The notes under the pieces were generated by a model. That model made no database searches, was not told the DNA's origin, and worked only from the letters and a program-made list of their open reading frames with translations. A stretch of DNA of 25,269 nt from Chthonomonas sp. UBA2387 (GTDB lineage: Bacteria > Armatimonadota > Fimbriimonadia > Fimbriimonadales > Fimbriimonadaceae). The DNA lies in assembly GCA_002343445.1 (NCBI GenBank), contig DDSP01000033.1, positions 19,501 through 44,769 on the forward strand. The letters run 5' to 3'. Made by a program: the position numbers and the translations under genes. Position 1 is the stretch's first letter. Each line of letters starts with the position of its first letter. This document shows positions 16,900 through 24,690 of the stretch, piece after piece.

Positions 16900-16929
16900 T
16901 TCGCACGCGGGAGTGTTCCCGCTTATACT
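16900..16929 (+). promoter_or_regulatory. Candidate promoter with an inverted repeat in the spacer
   Basis: TATACT (16924-16929) is a good -10 and TTCGCA (16900-16905) a weak -35 at 18-nt spacing, upstream of the small membrane protein gene at 16971. The spacer contains the perfect inverted repeat GCGGGA-GTGT-TCCCGC (16907-16922), which could be an operator or the terminator of the preceding gene. Confidence 0.45.
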
Positions 16930-16970
16930 GGTCGCGCTTTGAACCGAATCACTCCTCTTGGAGGCCCGCG

Positions 16971-17285
16971 TTGACGCCGCTGATCCGTTGGGTCCTTTCC
17001 ATCGTCGTTGTTTGCGCGCTCTTGTCCGCCGTGGTCGGCATCGGCATGGCCGGCCTTGTTGCGGTGGCGTTCGCATCCGATTCGTGCGAGGCGGCCTCGG
17101 GCGAACCCGCCATGACGATCATGCTGTTGTCGCCGGCGATGATTGGCTTGGGAGTGATCGTCGCGGGCGTCTCGGCCGGCCTGGGCAAGCCGGCCAAAGT
17201 CTGCTTGAAGTGGTTGGCGATCGGAGTCGCTTTGGGCATCGCGGGCTATGCGAGTTGGGTGATCCTCCTGACCACCCGGTGCTAG
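16971..17285 (+). CDS. Small three-helix membrane protein, unknown function
   Basis: 104 residues from TTG 16971 with a strong GGAGG (16960-16964) 6 nt upstream. Three hydrophobic segments are visible (about 6-35, 49-70, 80-100) separated by short loops (SDSCEAASGEP, GKPAK); Cys39, Cys78 and Cys104 are scattered. No signal peptidase site or family motif is seen. It has its own candidate promoter and ends in a CTAG shared with the stop codon of the convergent mreB gene, the two frames overlapping by 4 nt. It may be a lineage-specific envelope protein; no function can be assigned. Confidence 0.72.
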   Translation: MTPLIRWVLSIVVVCALLSAVVGIGMAGLVAVAFASDSCEAASGEPAMTIMLLSPAMIGLGVIVAGVSAGLGKPAKVCLKWLAIGVALGIAGYASWVILLTTRC

Positions 17286-18295
17286 ATCATCGTGACCGCG
17301 CCGCTGGCCTTGATCGCCTCGATCTCTTCCAGCGCCTTGCCCGTGCCGATCGCCACGCACTCCAGGGCGTTTTCGGCAACGCGAACCGGGATGTCCGTGA
17401 CGTTGTAAAGGAACTTGTCCAGCCCGCGCAGCAGCGCCCCTCCGCCGGTGAGGGTGATGCCCCGCTCGATGATGTCCGCCGAAAGCTCGGGCGGCGTTTC
17501 TTCCAGCACCACGCACACGCGTTCGGCGATTTGGCGCACCGATTCGCTGAGCGCTTCGCGGATCTCCTCGCTGGTGATCTGGACGGTGCGCGGCAAGCCG
17601 GCCACCATGTCTCGCCCTCGGACCTCCATCGTGAGTTCCTGCTCCAGTTGGTAGGCCGAGCCAATGCGAATCTTGATCTCCTCGGCCGTGGGCTCGCCGA
17701 TCATGAGGCTGTAGGCGTTGCGCATGTGCCGGACCAGGGCCTCGTCGAACTTGTTGCCGCCGACGCGCAGGCTGCTGGCCGTGACAGGCGCGCCCAGGCT
17801 GATCACAGCGATGTCGGTGGTGCCGCCGCCGATATCCACGACCATGTTGCCGCCGGGGCTGGCGATGGGCAATCCCGCGCCGATCGCGGCGGCCATCGGC
17901 TCTTCGATCGTCATGGCGAGCGACGCGCCCGCCTGCTTGGTGGCCTGGAGGACGGCACGCCGCTCGACGTTGGTCACGCCGCTGGGCACACAGACCAGCA
18001 CCACGGGGCCGAACAGACGCCGACGTCCGGCGACCTTGTCCAGCAGGTACTCCATCATCTTGAGCGTCGTCGTGTAGTCCGCGATGACGCCGTCGCGCAA
18101 GGGCCGAATGGCTTGGATGTTGCCGGGCGTCCGGCCGAGCATCTCGCGCGCTTCGTTGCCTACGGCCAAGACCTTGCCGTTTTGGGTGTTGATCGCGACG
18201 ACGGTGGGTTCGCGGACGACGATGCCTTTGCCCCGCCGATAGACGAGGATGTTCGCCGTCCCGAGATCGACCCCGATTTCCGGCGCGAGTCTCAA
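17282..18295 (-). CDS. mreB: Rod shape-determining protein MreB
   Basis: 337 residues, full length for MreB/Mbl. Bacterial actin motifs are all present: phosphate-1 IGVDLGTANILVY (7-19), Glu131 in TIEEPMAAAIGAGLP, phosphate-2 MVVDIGGGTTDIAVIS (151-166), and the adenosine motif LTGGGALLRGLD (282-293). MreB forms membrane-bound antiparallel filaments that direct lateral peptidoglycan synthesis by the elongasome. The start is TTG 18295, overlapping the murA stop (TTGA, 18292-18295), which leaves 5 residues before the conserved IGVDLG, as usual for the family. No mreC or mreD follows; the downstream neighbour is on the other strand. Pairing with murA parallels the murA-mbl neighbourhood of Firmicutes, so an Mbl-type paralogue is possible and a second mreB may exist elsewhere. 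Confidence 0.97.
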   Translation of the reverse strand: MRLAPEIGVDLGTANILVYRRGKGIVVREPTVVAINTQNGKVLAVGNEAREMLGRTPGNIQAIRPLRDGVIADYTTTLKMMEYLLDKVAGRRRLFGPVVLVCVPSGVTNVERRAVLQATKQAGASLAMTIEEPMAAAIGAGLPIASPGGNMVVDIGGGTTDIAVISLGAPVTASSLRVGGNKFDEALVRHMRNAYSLMIGEPTAEEIKIRIGSAYQLEQELTMEVRGRDMVAGLPRTVQITSEEIREALSESVRQIAERVCVVLEETPPELSADIIERGITLTGGGALLRGLDKFLYNVTDIPVRVAENALECVAIGTGKALEEIEAIKASGAVTMI

Positions 18296-19593
18296 CGTTC
18301 GGCTCTTACCTGCGCGGCTCCGCTGAGCACGGGGCGTCCATTGGCATCCAACCGCACCACGTTGCCGCCCAATCCATTGAGCGTGTTTTCGAGGTCTTCG
18401 TAGCCTCGGTCGATGAAATGGACGTTGCGCACCGTCGTGGTGCCTTCCGCCGCCAAGCCTGCGAGGACGAGTGCCGCGCCCGCGCGCAGGTCGGAGGCTT
18501 CGACGCTCGCGCCCCTCAGGCGATCGACGCCCGTGATCGAGGCCACACGACCTTGCAGTTGGATCTTGGCGCCCATGCGGTTGAGTTCAGCGATGTGGCC
18601 GATCCGGCTTTCGTAGATGGTCTCGTCGATCACGCTCACGCCGTTTGCCAGCGCCAGCACGGCAGCCATGGGCTGTTGCATGTCGGTCGGAAAGCCGGGG
18701 TAGGGCATCGTTTTGATCTGGATGGCATCGAGCCGGCCCACCGAGGACACGCGCACGAAATCGTGGCCCTCTTGAACGAACGCGCCCGCTTCGCGAAGCT
18801 TGTTGACCACGGGCGTCTGGTTTTCGGGCACGAGGCCCTTGACGCAGACATCGCCGCCTGTGATGGCCCCTGCCAGCAAGAACGTGCCCGCCTGCAGCCG
18901 ATCGGCTGGGATGCGGTACTCGTTGGGCTCCAATCGGGACACGCCGTGGATGTAGATGGTGCCGGTGCCCGCGCCTTCGATGCGCGCCCCGAGCCGGTTC
19001 AGGAACTCGGCGAGCGCGACGACCTCGGGTTCGACGGCCACGTTTTGGAGCGTGGTGATGCCCTCGGCCAGAACAGCCGTGGCCATCAGGTGCTGGGTCG
19101 CGCCTGCGCTCGGAAAGTCGAGATAGATTTCCGCGCCGCGAAGCTGGTCGCACCGGGCGGTATACACGCCGCCTTCCAAATCGATTTCGGCGCCGAGCGT
19201 GCGCAAACCCTTGAGGTGGAAGTCCACGGGCCGAGCGCCGATCCTGCAGCCGCCAGGCGCGGGGATCCGGCAGAAGCCCAGCCGCGCGAGCAACGGCCCG
19301 AGCAGATAGAACGACGTGCGGATCTTGCGCACCAGTTCGGCATCGGGCTCTGCAAACGAGAGCGGCGTGGCGTCCACGACCAGCGAGCCCTCGACCCAAT
19401 CCACCTGCGCGCCGAACATGCGCAACAGCTGGCACTTGGTCTCGATGTCGCTGACGTGGGGCACGTTGTGCAACATGACCGGGCCGTCGCAGAGGACGAC
19501 CGAACTAAGAACGGCGAGCGCCGAGTTTTTACTTCCGGCAACTTCCAAGTCGCCGACGAGGGGCTTTCCGCCCTGGATTCGTAGCATAGACAT
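18292..19593 (-). CDS. murA: UDP-N-acetylglucosamine 1-carboxyvinyltransferase (MurA)
   Basis: 433 residues from ATG 19593 (ATG 19587 also possible), with GGAGG/AAGG 6-12 nt upstream. MurA transfers enolpyruvate from PEP to UDP-GlcNAc, the first committed step of peptidoglycan synthesis, in the cytoplasm. Catalytic features: Lys22-Asn23 in AGSKNSALAVL, the PEP-binding loop with Cys116 in PAPGGCRIGARPVDFH (so fosfomycin-sensitive type, unlike Asp variants), Arg120/Arg121, and the GFPTDMQQP segment bearing the general-base Asp. The two-domain alpha/beta inverted barrel and length match the family closely. First gene of a two-gene operon with mreB (4-nt TTGA overlap), coupling precursor supply to elongation. 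A candidate -10 lies ~37 nt upstream. Confidence 0.97.
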   Translation of the reverse strand: MSMLRIQGGKPLVGDLEVAGSKNSALAVLSSVVLCDGPVMLHNVPHVSDIETKCQLLRMFGAQVDWVEGSLVVDATPLSFAEPDAELVRKIRTSFYLLGPLLARLGFCRIPAPGGCRIGARPVDFHLKGLRTLGAEIDLEGGVYTARCDQLRGAEIYLDFPSAGATQHLMATAVLAEGITTLQNVAVEPEVVALAEFLNRLGARIEGAGTGTIYIHGVSRLEPNEYRIPADRLQAGTFLLAGAITGGDVCVKGLVPENQTPVVNKLREAGAFVQEGHDFVRVSSVGRLDAIQIKTMPYPGFPTDMQQPMAAVLALANGVSVIDETIYESRIGHIAELNRMGAKIQLQGRVASITGVDRLRGASVEASDLRAGAALVLAGLAAEGTTTVRNVHFIDRGYEDLENTLNGLGGNVVRLDANGRPVLSGAAQVRAER

Positions 19594-19629
19594 CGTTAAC
19601 CTTCCCTCCGTGGATGGCCAAACGACCTC

Positions 19630-19635
19630 ATTCTA
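19630..19635 (-). promoter_or_regulatory. Candidate -10 element of the murA-mreB operon
   Basis: On the minus strand TAGAAT (complement of 19630-19635) sits in an AT-rich pocket of the 146-bp gap between the metal-transport operon and murA. No -35 with good match is seen at 16-18 nt. The short TTTTCGCAAAA near-palindrome just upstream could matter but is weak. Confidence 0.35.
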
Positions 19636-19739
19636 TCAAAACTTTTCGCAAAACGCATACCCGACGACGACCAAGTGGAAGAAATCCCTCGAAAAGATAC
19701 CGCAAACAGAGGGACGAGCCATAGGCGGCATGTGGTGCG

Positions 19740-20960
19740 CTAGGCGCTGGGCTCTTTTGGGATCGGACTTCCGTGGGGATCTTCGACTGGGGAATCGAGT
19801 TCGCGCAGCAGCTCCGCCCGTTGGACGGCGTCGAGCAAGTGCTCCGCGCGGTGCGCCGATTCGTGGACTTCGTCGGGCGATCGGCCCACGTCCTTCACCA
19901 GGAACGTTTCGACCAATCGGTGCCCGCTGACCAGGCGTCGGGCGGTGATCAGACCCTCGGACGTCAGGTGGGCACCATCGGACCAACCCCGGGCGACGAG
20001 CCCACGATCTCCGAGAAGGGACGTGACTCCCGAGCGTTCCAAGTCGCGATAGGCGTTCGCCAACAGGTCCTCGGCGGCGATGGTCGCCCGCGACGCACGG
20101 AGCCGCACGGCCCGCTGAAGCACTCCGCCGGCGGGCGAGAAGATCGCGGCCAATCCACACGCCACACCCACCGCGACGGCCATCATTCCCGCCACCGAGG
20201 TGTTGGTGGCGACGGCCAACGCGTAGCCCGCAACGCTCGAACCCACGGCCACCAGGGAGGCGATCGCGAACATGGTCCGCCAGTTGCGCGTCCACAGGTT
20301 CGCCGCCACCGCAGGGCCGATGAGCATCGCGATGACGAGGATCGAGCCGACCGCTTCGAACGAGGCCACCGTCACCACAGCCACCAAGGCCATGAGGCCG
20401 TAGTAGATGGCCGTGGGTCGGAAGCCGAGCGTCCGCGCCAGACCGGGGTCGAACGCCATGACGAGCACCTCCTTGCGAAAGAGGACCAAAAGCACGCCCG
20501 TCAGCGCCAATGCCGGCGCGAGCGTCTCCAGAGCACGCGGGACTTCGACGCCGAGGATCGGGCGCGTGTCGAGGGCCACGAATTCGAGCAAGCCGTACAG
20601 CACGCAACCGGGGTCCAGGTCGATCTGGCGCGCGTACCGTGTGATGAGCAGCACGCCGAGCGCGAACAACACCGTGAACACCACGCCCATGCTCGAGTCT
20701 TCCTTCGCTCCTGTCGCCGACGCGATCGAACGCGTCAGGTAGGTCGTCGCCAAGCCCGCGACCGCCGCCCCCAAGAACATCGGCCACGGCGCGCGGGTCC
20801 CAAACATGAGGAACGAGACGACGAGGCCGGGCAACACCGAATGGCTGATGGCGTCGCCGATCATGCTGACGCGTTGAAGGACGAGCCAGACGCCCACCCA
20901 TGCGCACGCGAGGCTGCACGTCGCGGCCACAACGACGGTCCACAGGTGGATCTCGTTCAA
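19740..20960 (-). CDS. Metal ABC transporter permease fused to a DtxR-type domain
   Basis: 406 residues from TTG 20960 (GGGAGG 8 nt upstream; TTGA overlap with the upstream permease); longer frames to 21806 are shadows of that permease. Residues 1-275 are an ABC-3 family permease (TroD/MntC-like) with ~8-9 helices, the SMIGDAISHSVLPG segment (32-45) and DPGLARTLGF. After PAGGVLQ (277-281) comes a soluble tail: a winged-helix-like stretch (297-340, ending HLTSEGLITARRL) and a DtxR/MntR-type metal-binding and dimerisation helix pair, HRLVETFLVKDVG (347-359) and DEVHESAHRAEHLLD (363-377). His347, His366, Glu367, His370, Glu373 and His374 match positions that bind metal in DtxR/MntR. In Treponema the regulator TroR is a separate gene beside TroABCD; here it is fused. 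The tail may sense cytosolic metal at the transporter. DNA binding by a membrane-tethered form is uncertain. Confidence 0.9.
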   Translation of the reverse strand: MNEIHLWTVVVAATCSLACAWVGVWLVLQRVSMIGDAISHSVLPGLVVSFLMFGTRAPWPMFLGAAVAGLATTYLTRSIASATGAKEDSSMGVVFTVLFALGVLLITRYARQIDLDPGCVLYGLLEFVALDTRPILGVEVPRALETLAPALALTGVLLVLFRKEVLVMAFDPGLARTLGFRPTAIYYGLMALVAVVTVASFEAVGSILVIAMLIGPAVAANLWTRNWRTMFAIASLVAVGSSVAGYALAVATNTSVAGMMAVAVGVACGLAAIFSPAGGVLQRAVRLRASRATIAAEDLLANAYRDLERSGVTSLLGDRGLVARGWSDGAHLTSEGLITARRLVSGHRLVETFLVKDVGRSPDEVHESAHRAEHLLDAVQRAELLRELDSPVEDPHGSPIPKEPSA

Positions 20961-21841
20961 GCCTCCAACCTCCCTTCGCGCCACGCGTGCCGCAGCCGTT
21001 CCAGCCTGAGCCGCCGTGCAACCAAGCCTCGCTGCGGCGCGAACAGGGCCGAAAGGACGAACAAGACCGCCGCGGCCAACACGATCAACGGGCCTGAGGG
21101 CATGCGCTCCTGCGAGGCGCTCACCAACACGCCCAGGGCACATGCCAGCGCACCGAACACCGACGCGATGCCAAGCATCGGGCCCAGCGACTCGGTCCAG
21201 AACCTTGCGGCTACGGCAGGGATGATCGTCAGCGCCGCGACCATCACGACGCCCACCATCGGCAGGCCCACCACGACGGCCAGGGCCAAGAGCCCCGTGA
21301 TCAGGAAGTCCACCCATCCGACGCGCAGCCCGGTGCTCGCCGCGAAGCCGGGGTCGAAGCAGACCAAGCGCAGTTCTTTGTAGGCGACGGCGATCACCCC
21401 CAGGCAGACCAACGCCACCCCGCCCGTGATCCAAACGTCCGAGGCGACCATGCCGGCCGTCTTGCCGAAGATGAACGACTCCAGGCCCGCATGGCCGCCC
21501 GTGGAGACGTTCTGAACGTGCCGCAGCAGCACGATGCCCAGCCCGAACATCGAGGCCAGCACCAGCGCCATCGCCGCATCGTCGTGGGTGCGCGAGCGGT
21601 AGCGCATGGCCGCGAACCACCCCATGCCGAGCAGGATCGAAGCGGCTGCGCCGGTCAGCAGCATCGGCAGGGACTTCCCTCCCGCCAGCAGGAACGCCAG
21701 CGGCAATCCCGGCAACGCAGCATGGGCCATCACGTCGCCCATGAGGGCCCGGCGGCGCAGCACGGCAAACGAGCCCACGGCCCCGCAAAGGGCACCCAAC
21801 AGGCACGCTCCGGCCAGCACGATGATCGTGTTGTAGGTCAT
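20957..21841 (-). CDS. Metal (Mn/Fe/Zn-type) ABC transporter permease
   Basis: 294 residues from ATG 21841, overlapping the ATPase stop by 4 nt (ATGA). ABC-3 family integral membrane subunit with ~8-9 helices (from MTYNTIIVLAGACLLGALCG) and the conserved segment ALMGDVMAHAALPGLPLAF after the first helix, which contains the coupling and metal-path residues (Asp, His) of this family; YKELRLVCFDPGFAASTGL is the second hallmark. TroC/MntB/SitC-like. It pairs with the downstream permease-DtxR fusion as a heterodimer, both driven by the ATPase. Longer upstream frames on this strand overlap the ATPase gene and are not real. Confidence 0.93.
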   Translation of the reverse strand: MTYNTIIVLAGACLLGALCGAVGSFAVLRRRALMGDVMAHAALPGLPLAFLLAGGKSLPMLLTGAAASILLGMGWFAAMRYRSRTHDDAAMALVLASMFGLGIVLLRHVQNVSTGGHAGLESFIFGKTAGMVASDVWITGGVALVCLGVIAVAYKELRLVCFDPGFAASTGLRVGWVDFLITGLLALAVVVGLPMVGVVMVAALTIIPAVAARFWTESLGPMLGIASVFGALACALGVLVSASQERMPSGPLIVLAAAVLFVLSALFAPQRGLVARRLRLERLRHAWREGRLEA

Positions 21842-22599
21842 GACGCAGCGCCCGTCGCCGATTTGGCGATGGTCTCCAAGGCCCCTAAACGTCCGCCATA
21901 CGTTTGGCGCAGTCGTTCGGGCGTCATCACCTCGGCCACCGGGCCGACACCGAACACGCGCAGGTTCACCAACGCGACGTCGTCGAAGTAGTCGGCCACG
22001 GTTTGCAGGTCGTGGTGGACGGCGACGACGGTCTTCCCTTCGTTGCGCATGCGGCGCAGGAGTTCGAGGATGGCGACTTCGGTGGCGGCGTCCACACCTG
22101 CCAACGGCTCGTCCATCAGGTAGAGGTCGGCTTGCTGGAGAAGCGCGCGGGCCAGGAACACACGCTGCTGCTGACCCCCCGAGAGTTGGCTGATCTGGCG
22201 GTTCGCGAACTCGCCCATGCCGACCTCGTCCAAAGCCTTCGCGGCGGCGTCGCGTTCGCGAGTGCCCGGGCGCCTGAACCAACCGACGCGATGGTACGAG
22301 CCCATGAGCACGACATCGAGCGCCGAGACGGGGAAATCCCAATCCACGCTCTCCCGCTGAGGCACGTATCCGACGCGCGTATCCACGCCCGAGAACGCCT
22401 TGCCGAACACGCTGACGGTCCCAGAGACCCGGGGAATCAGGCCGAGGATGGCCTTGACCAGGGTGCTCTTCCCCGCCCCGTTCGGCCCGACGATGGCCAT
22501 CAATCGGCCCTTGGGCACGTCGAGGTCCACATCGAACAGCACGGGCTTGTGCTCGTAGGCAACGGTGAGGCGACGGACTTGAATCGCGAGTTCGTTCAT
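21838..22599 (-). CDS. Metal ABC transporter ATP-binding protein
   Basis: 253 residues from ATG 22599, ATGA-overlapping the binding-protein stop. All ATPase motifs are intact: Walker A GPNGAGKST (38-46), Q-loop Gln81 in YVPQRESVDWDFP, signature LSGGQQQR (139-146), Walker B LYLMDEP (159-165), and switch His196 in VHHDL. The VDWDFP segment after the Q-loop is characteristic of the Mn/Zn/Fe chelate branch (MntA/SitB/TroB/ZnuC). It hydrolyses ATP to power metal import by the two permeases encoded downstream. Confidence 0.95.
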   Translation of the reverse strand: MNELAIQVRRLTVAYEHKPVLFDVDLDVPKGRLMAIVGPNGAGKSTLVKAILGLIPRVSGTVSVFGKAFSGVDTRVGYVPQRESVDWDFPVSALDVVLMGSYHRVGWFRRPGTRERDAAAKALDEVGMGEFANRQISQLSGGQQQRVFLARALLQQADLYLMDEPLAGVDAATEVAILELLRRMRNEGKTVVAVHHDLQTVADYFDDVALVNLRVFGVGPVAEVMTPERLRQTYGGRLGALETIAKSATGAAS

Positions 22600-23570
22600 C
22601 GGTCGGCCAAGAGCGACTGACGGATCGAGTTCGTGTTGTAGTTGATCATCGCCATGTACGTGTGCGCCCCTTGCGCTTTCGTGCCCATGGCGTCCGAGAA
22701 GAGCGGGTCACCGACGCCGACGTTCCATCCTCGGGCACGGCTCCCCTGAACCAGGCTTTGCACATTCTTCTCGCTGACCGAAGTTTCCACGAACACCGAG
22801 GGGATCTTGCGCTCGACGATGAGGTCCACCAGATCGTTGATCTCCTTCAGTCCCGCCTCGGACTCCGTGCTGATGCCCTGGATGCCGCGAACCTCCAAGC
22901 CGTAGGCGCGCCCCCAGTAGGCGAACGCGTCGTGGGCCGTGATGAGCACGCGCCGCTCCTTGGGAATCTCCGACATCGCGCTTCGCACGTAGTCGTCCAA
23001 CTGGCTCAGGCCGAACGCATACTCCTCGGCGTTGGCCTGGAAGAAATCCGCGCTATCGGGGTCGATCTCGGAAAGCCATGCGGCGATCGGGCCGAGCGCC
23101 TCGCTGAAGAGCTTGACGTCGAACCAGACGTGGGGGTCGTAGGTCGGCTTGCCGCCGACTTCGCCAACCTGGATGAGGCGACCCTGCGGCAACGCCTCCG
23201 CGACGGCCAACGTCGGCTTCTTCTTGGCCATGGACTCGAGGACTTCGCCCATCTTGCCCTCGAGGTGCAAACCGTTGTACGCGATGCCGACGGCTTCGCC
23301 GAGTTTGCGCACGTCGTCGGGAGACGCCTTGTACAGGTGCGGGTCGGTTCCCGGACCCATCAAGACCTCGATGAACACGCGGTCGCGCCCGACGCCCTTC
23401 ACCAAGTCGCCGATCATGGCCGTGGTGACGGTGATCTTGATCGGATACATGCCGTCCCATCCGCCCACGCGCGGGGGCCGGGAGTCGCACGCGGACGTCA
23501 TCAGACATGCAACAGCCACACATCCCGCTGCGACGCGACGCAACCATGCCAAGGCGCAAGTTTGACCCAT
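22596..23570 (-). CDS. TroA-like metal-binding lipoprotein of an ABC importer
   Basis: 324 residues from ATG 23570. The N-terminus has basic residues, a hydrophobic core (VAAGCVAVACLM) and a lipobox-like TSAC with Cys28, so it is probably lipid-anchored outside the cytoplasmic membrane. It is a cluster-9 (ZnuA/TroA/PsaA) binding protein: ligands His78 (DPHLY), His147 (DPHVWFD), His213 (TAHDAFAYW) and Asp293 (LFSDAMG). A His at the third position matches TroA (Zn/Mn) and differs from the Glu of Mn-selective PsaA; the His-rich loop of ZnuA is absent. Metal is therefore Mn, Zn or Fe, not resolved. First gene of a four-gene operon joined by 4-nt overlaps, headed by a palindromic candidate operator. 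Confidence 0.93.
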   Translation of the reverse strand: MGQTCALAWLRRVAAGCVAVACLMTSACDSRPPRVGGWDGMYPIKITVTTAMIGDLVKGVGRDRVFIEVLMGPGTDPHLYKASPDDVRKLGEAVGIAYNGLHLEGKMGEVLESMAKKKPTLAVAEALPQGRLIQVGEVGGKPTYDPHVWFDVKLFSEALGPIAAWLSEIDPDSADFFQANAEEYAFGLSQLDDYVRSAMSEIPKERRVLITAHDAFAYWGRAYGLEVRGIQGISTESEAGLKEINDLVDLIVERKIPSVFVETSVSEKNVQSLVQGSRARGWNVGVGDPLFSDAMGTKAQGAHTYMAMINYNTNSIRQSLLADR

Positions 23571-23580
23571 GTTCTCATTA

Positions 23581-23598
23581 TTGTAGCACAGGCTACAA
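23581..23598. promoter_or_regulatory. 18-bp palindromic candidate operator of the metal-import operon
   Basis: TTGTAGC-ACAG-GCTACAA is a perfect 7+7 inverted repeat 10 nt upstream of the binding-protein start. Its minus-strand right half merges into TACAAT (complement of 23580-23585), a good -10, so a bound repressor would block the promoter. It overlaps the last codons and stop of holA (23593-23595). It does not match the DtxR, MntR or Zur consensus sequences I know. Confidence 0.6.
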
Positions 23599-24690
23599 AC
23601 TGGAGTTGCGTTGACGTCTGGCCGCCAGTTCGCGATTCATGGCGAGGCACATGCGCTCGACGGTCTCCACCGTGTCCACCGAGGGAAGGATGCCTTTGAT
23701 CGAGGCGTCGGCGTCTGAGAGCAGCTTGAAGCACCTTGCGAGGCCGTCCAGATCCACGTGACGGGCCGACTCGAACGCCTTCTTCTCGGCCCACGGAGAC
23801 AGCGAGCCCAAGCCCTTGGAGGGCCAACTGCGCTGAACGCCGGCGGGCGCTGCTTTGGCCGTGTACGCTCCGGCATCCAGACAGACCCGCGCCTGCCAGA
23901 CCGCTCGCAATTGTCCAGAGAGGCGCGGCAACACGGAACGAAACGCGGCATCCTGAGGCGTCTTGTGTGACGAAAGGAAACCCTGCAACTCGCGGATCGT
24001 GGTTCCGGGTGCGCCGGTGAACACGGCCTCCACCAGCTTCCAGATGCTCCATTCGGGCGATGCGATCACGACCTCCTTGAGGTCGTGATCCGTGATCCGC
24101 TCGGCCTTGCCGACGTAGATGACCACCTTCTCGGCCTCTTCGGTTGCTCGGGTGATGTTGTTGCCGACCATCTCGGCCAAGAGCTGGCACGTCTTGCCGG
24201 TGACCTGCTTCCCCGCTTGCTTGAACACGTCCTGGACGATCGCGGTGACGGCCCCGGTGTCAATGGTGGGGTTGAACACATACGCCCCCGCTTTGCCCGC
24301 CACGTCCATCCATTCCTTGCGGTTGCGCTCGTGCGTCTTCTGTTTGTCGTCGTCGCCTGGCTCGTCGTCGGCGACCAAGACGAGCAGCCCTGTGGGGGCC
24401 AGCTTCTTGAGCATCGCCGCGACGTCGCCCCAGTCCTTGGGCCGGCCGGCGCGGAGCAGGTTGCGGATCAGCACCACGCGCCGCTCGGAAAGGAACGGGG
24501 CGGTGCCGGCTTCGGCAAGCCATGCGGGCAGCGGACGCTCGTCGCCGTGGATCGTCGCGATCTCTTCGGCATCCTCGCCCAACGCAGTTCGAAACGCGTC
24601 CAAGGCCGCATCGCGGAGATAGCCTTCGTTCGACGCGATCATCACGCACGTGTGCGCGAGGGCCTTCTTGACGTCGAACTGAGCTTTCAT
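23593..24690 (-). CDS. holA: DNA polymerase III subunit delta
   Basis: 365 residues from ATG 24690, ATGA-overlapping the transglutaminase-like gene stop; the further in-frame start at 24729 lies inside that gene and adds non-conserved residues. The pattern follows HolA: an N-terminal Rossmann/AAA-like part with VMIASNEGYLRDAALDAF in place of a Walker A (delta does not bind ATP), PFLSERRVVLIRNLLRAGRP (the beta-clamp-opening region follows the FLSERR element), TGLLVLVADDEP, then NNITRATEEAEKVVIY and SIWKLVEAVFTG typical of the delta middle domain, and a helical C-terminal collar. Delta opens the sliding clamp during loading by the gamma/tau complex. Similarity is moderate, as usual for this fast-evolving subunit. 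Its 3' end carries the operator of the next operon. Confidence 0.87.
   Translation of the reverse strand: MKAQFDVKKALAHTCVMIASNEGYLRDAALDAFRTALGEDAEEIATIHGDERPLPAWLAEAGTAPFLSERRVVLIRNLLRAGRPKDWGDVAAMLKKLAPTGLLVLVADDEPGDDDKQKTHERNRKEWMDVAGKAGAYVFNPTIDTGAVTAIVQDVFKQAGKQVTGKTCQLLAEMVGNNITRATEEAEKVVIYVGKAERITDHDLKEVVIASPEWSIWKLVEAVFTGAPGTTIRELQGFLSSHKTPQDAAFRSVLPRLSGQLRAVWQARVCLDAGAYTAKAAPAGVQRSWPSKGLGSLSPWAEKKAFESARHVDLDGLARCFKLLSDADASIKGILPSVDTVETVERMCLAMNRELAARRQRNSSL

Noticed and set aside
16958..18403. 481-residue plus-strand open frame
   Set aside because: Shadow of mreB, whose actin motifs are unmistakable on the minus strand.
19773..21383. 536-residue plus-strand open frame
   Set aside because: Shadow of the two metal permeases; composition dominated by Arg, His and Gln with no motif.
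20961..21806. N-terminal extension of the permease-DtxR gene
   Set aside because: It overlaps the upstream permease in another frame and is not protein-like; a TTG with GGGAGG at 20960 gives a normal permease start.
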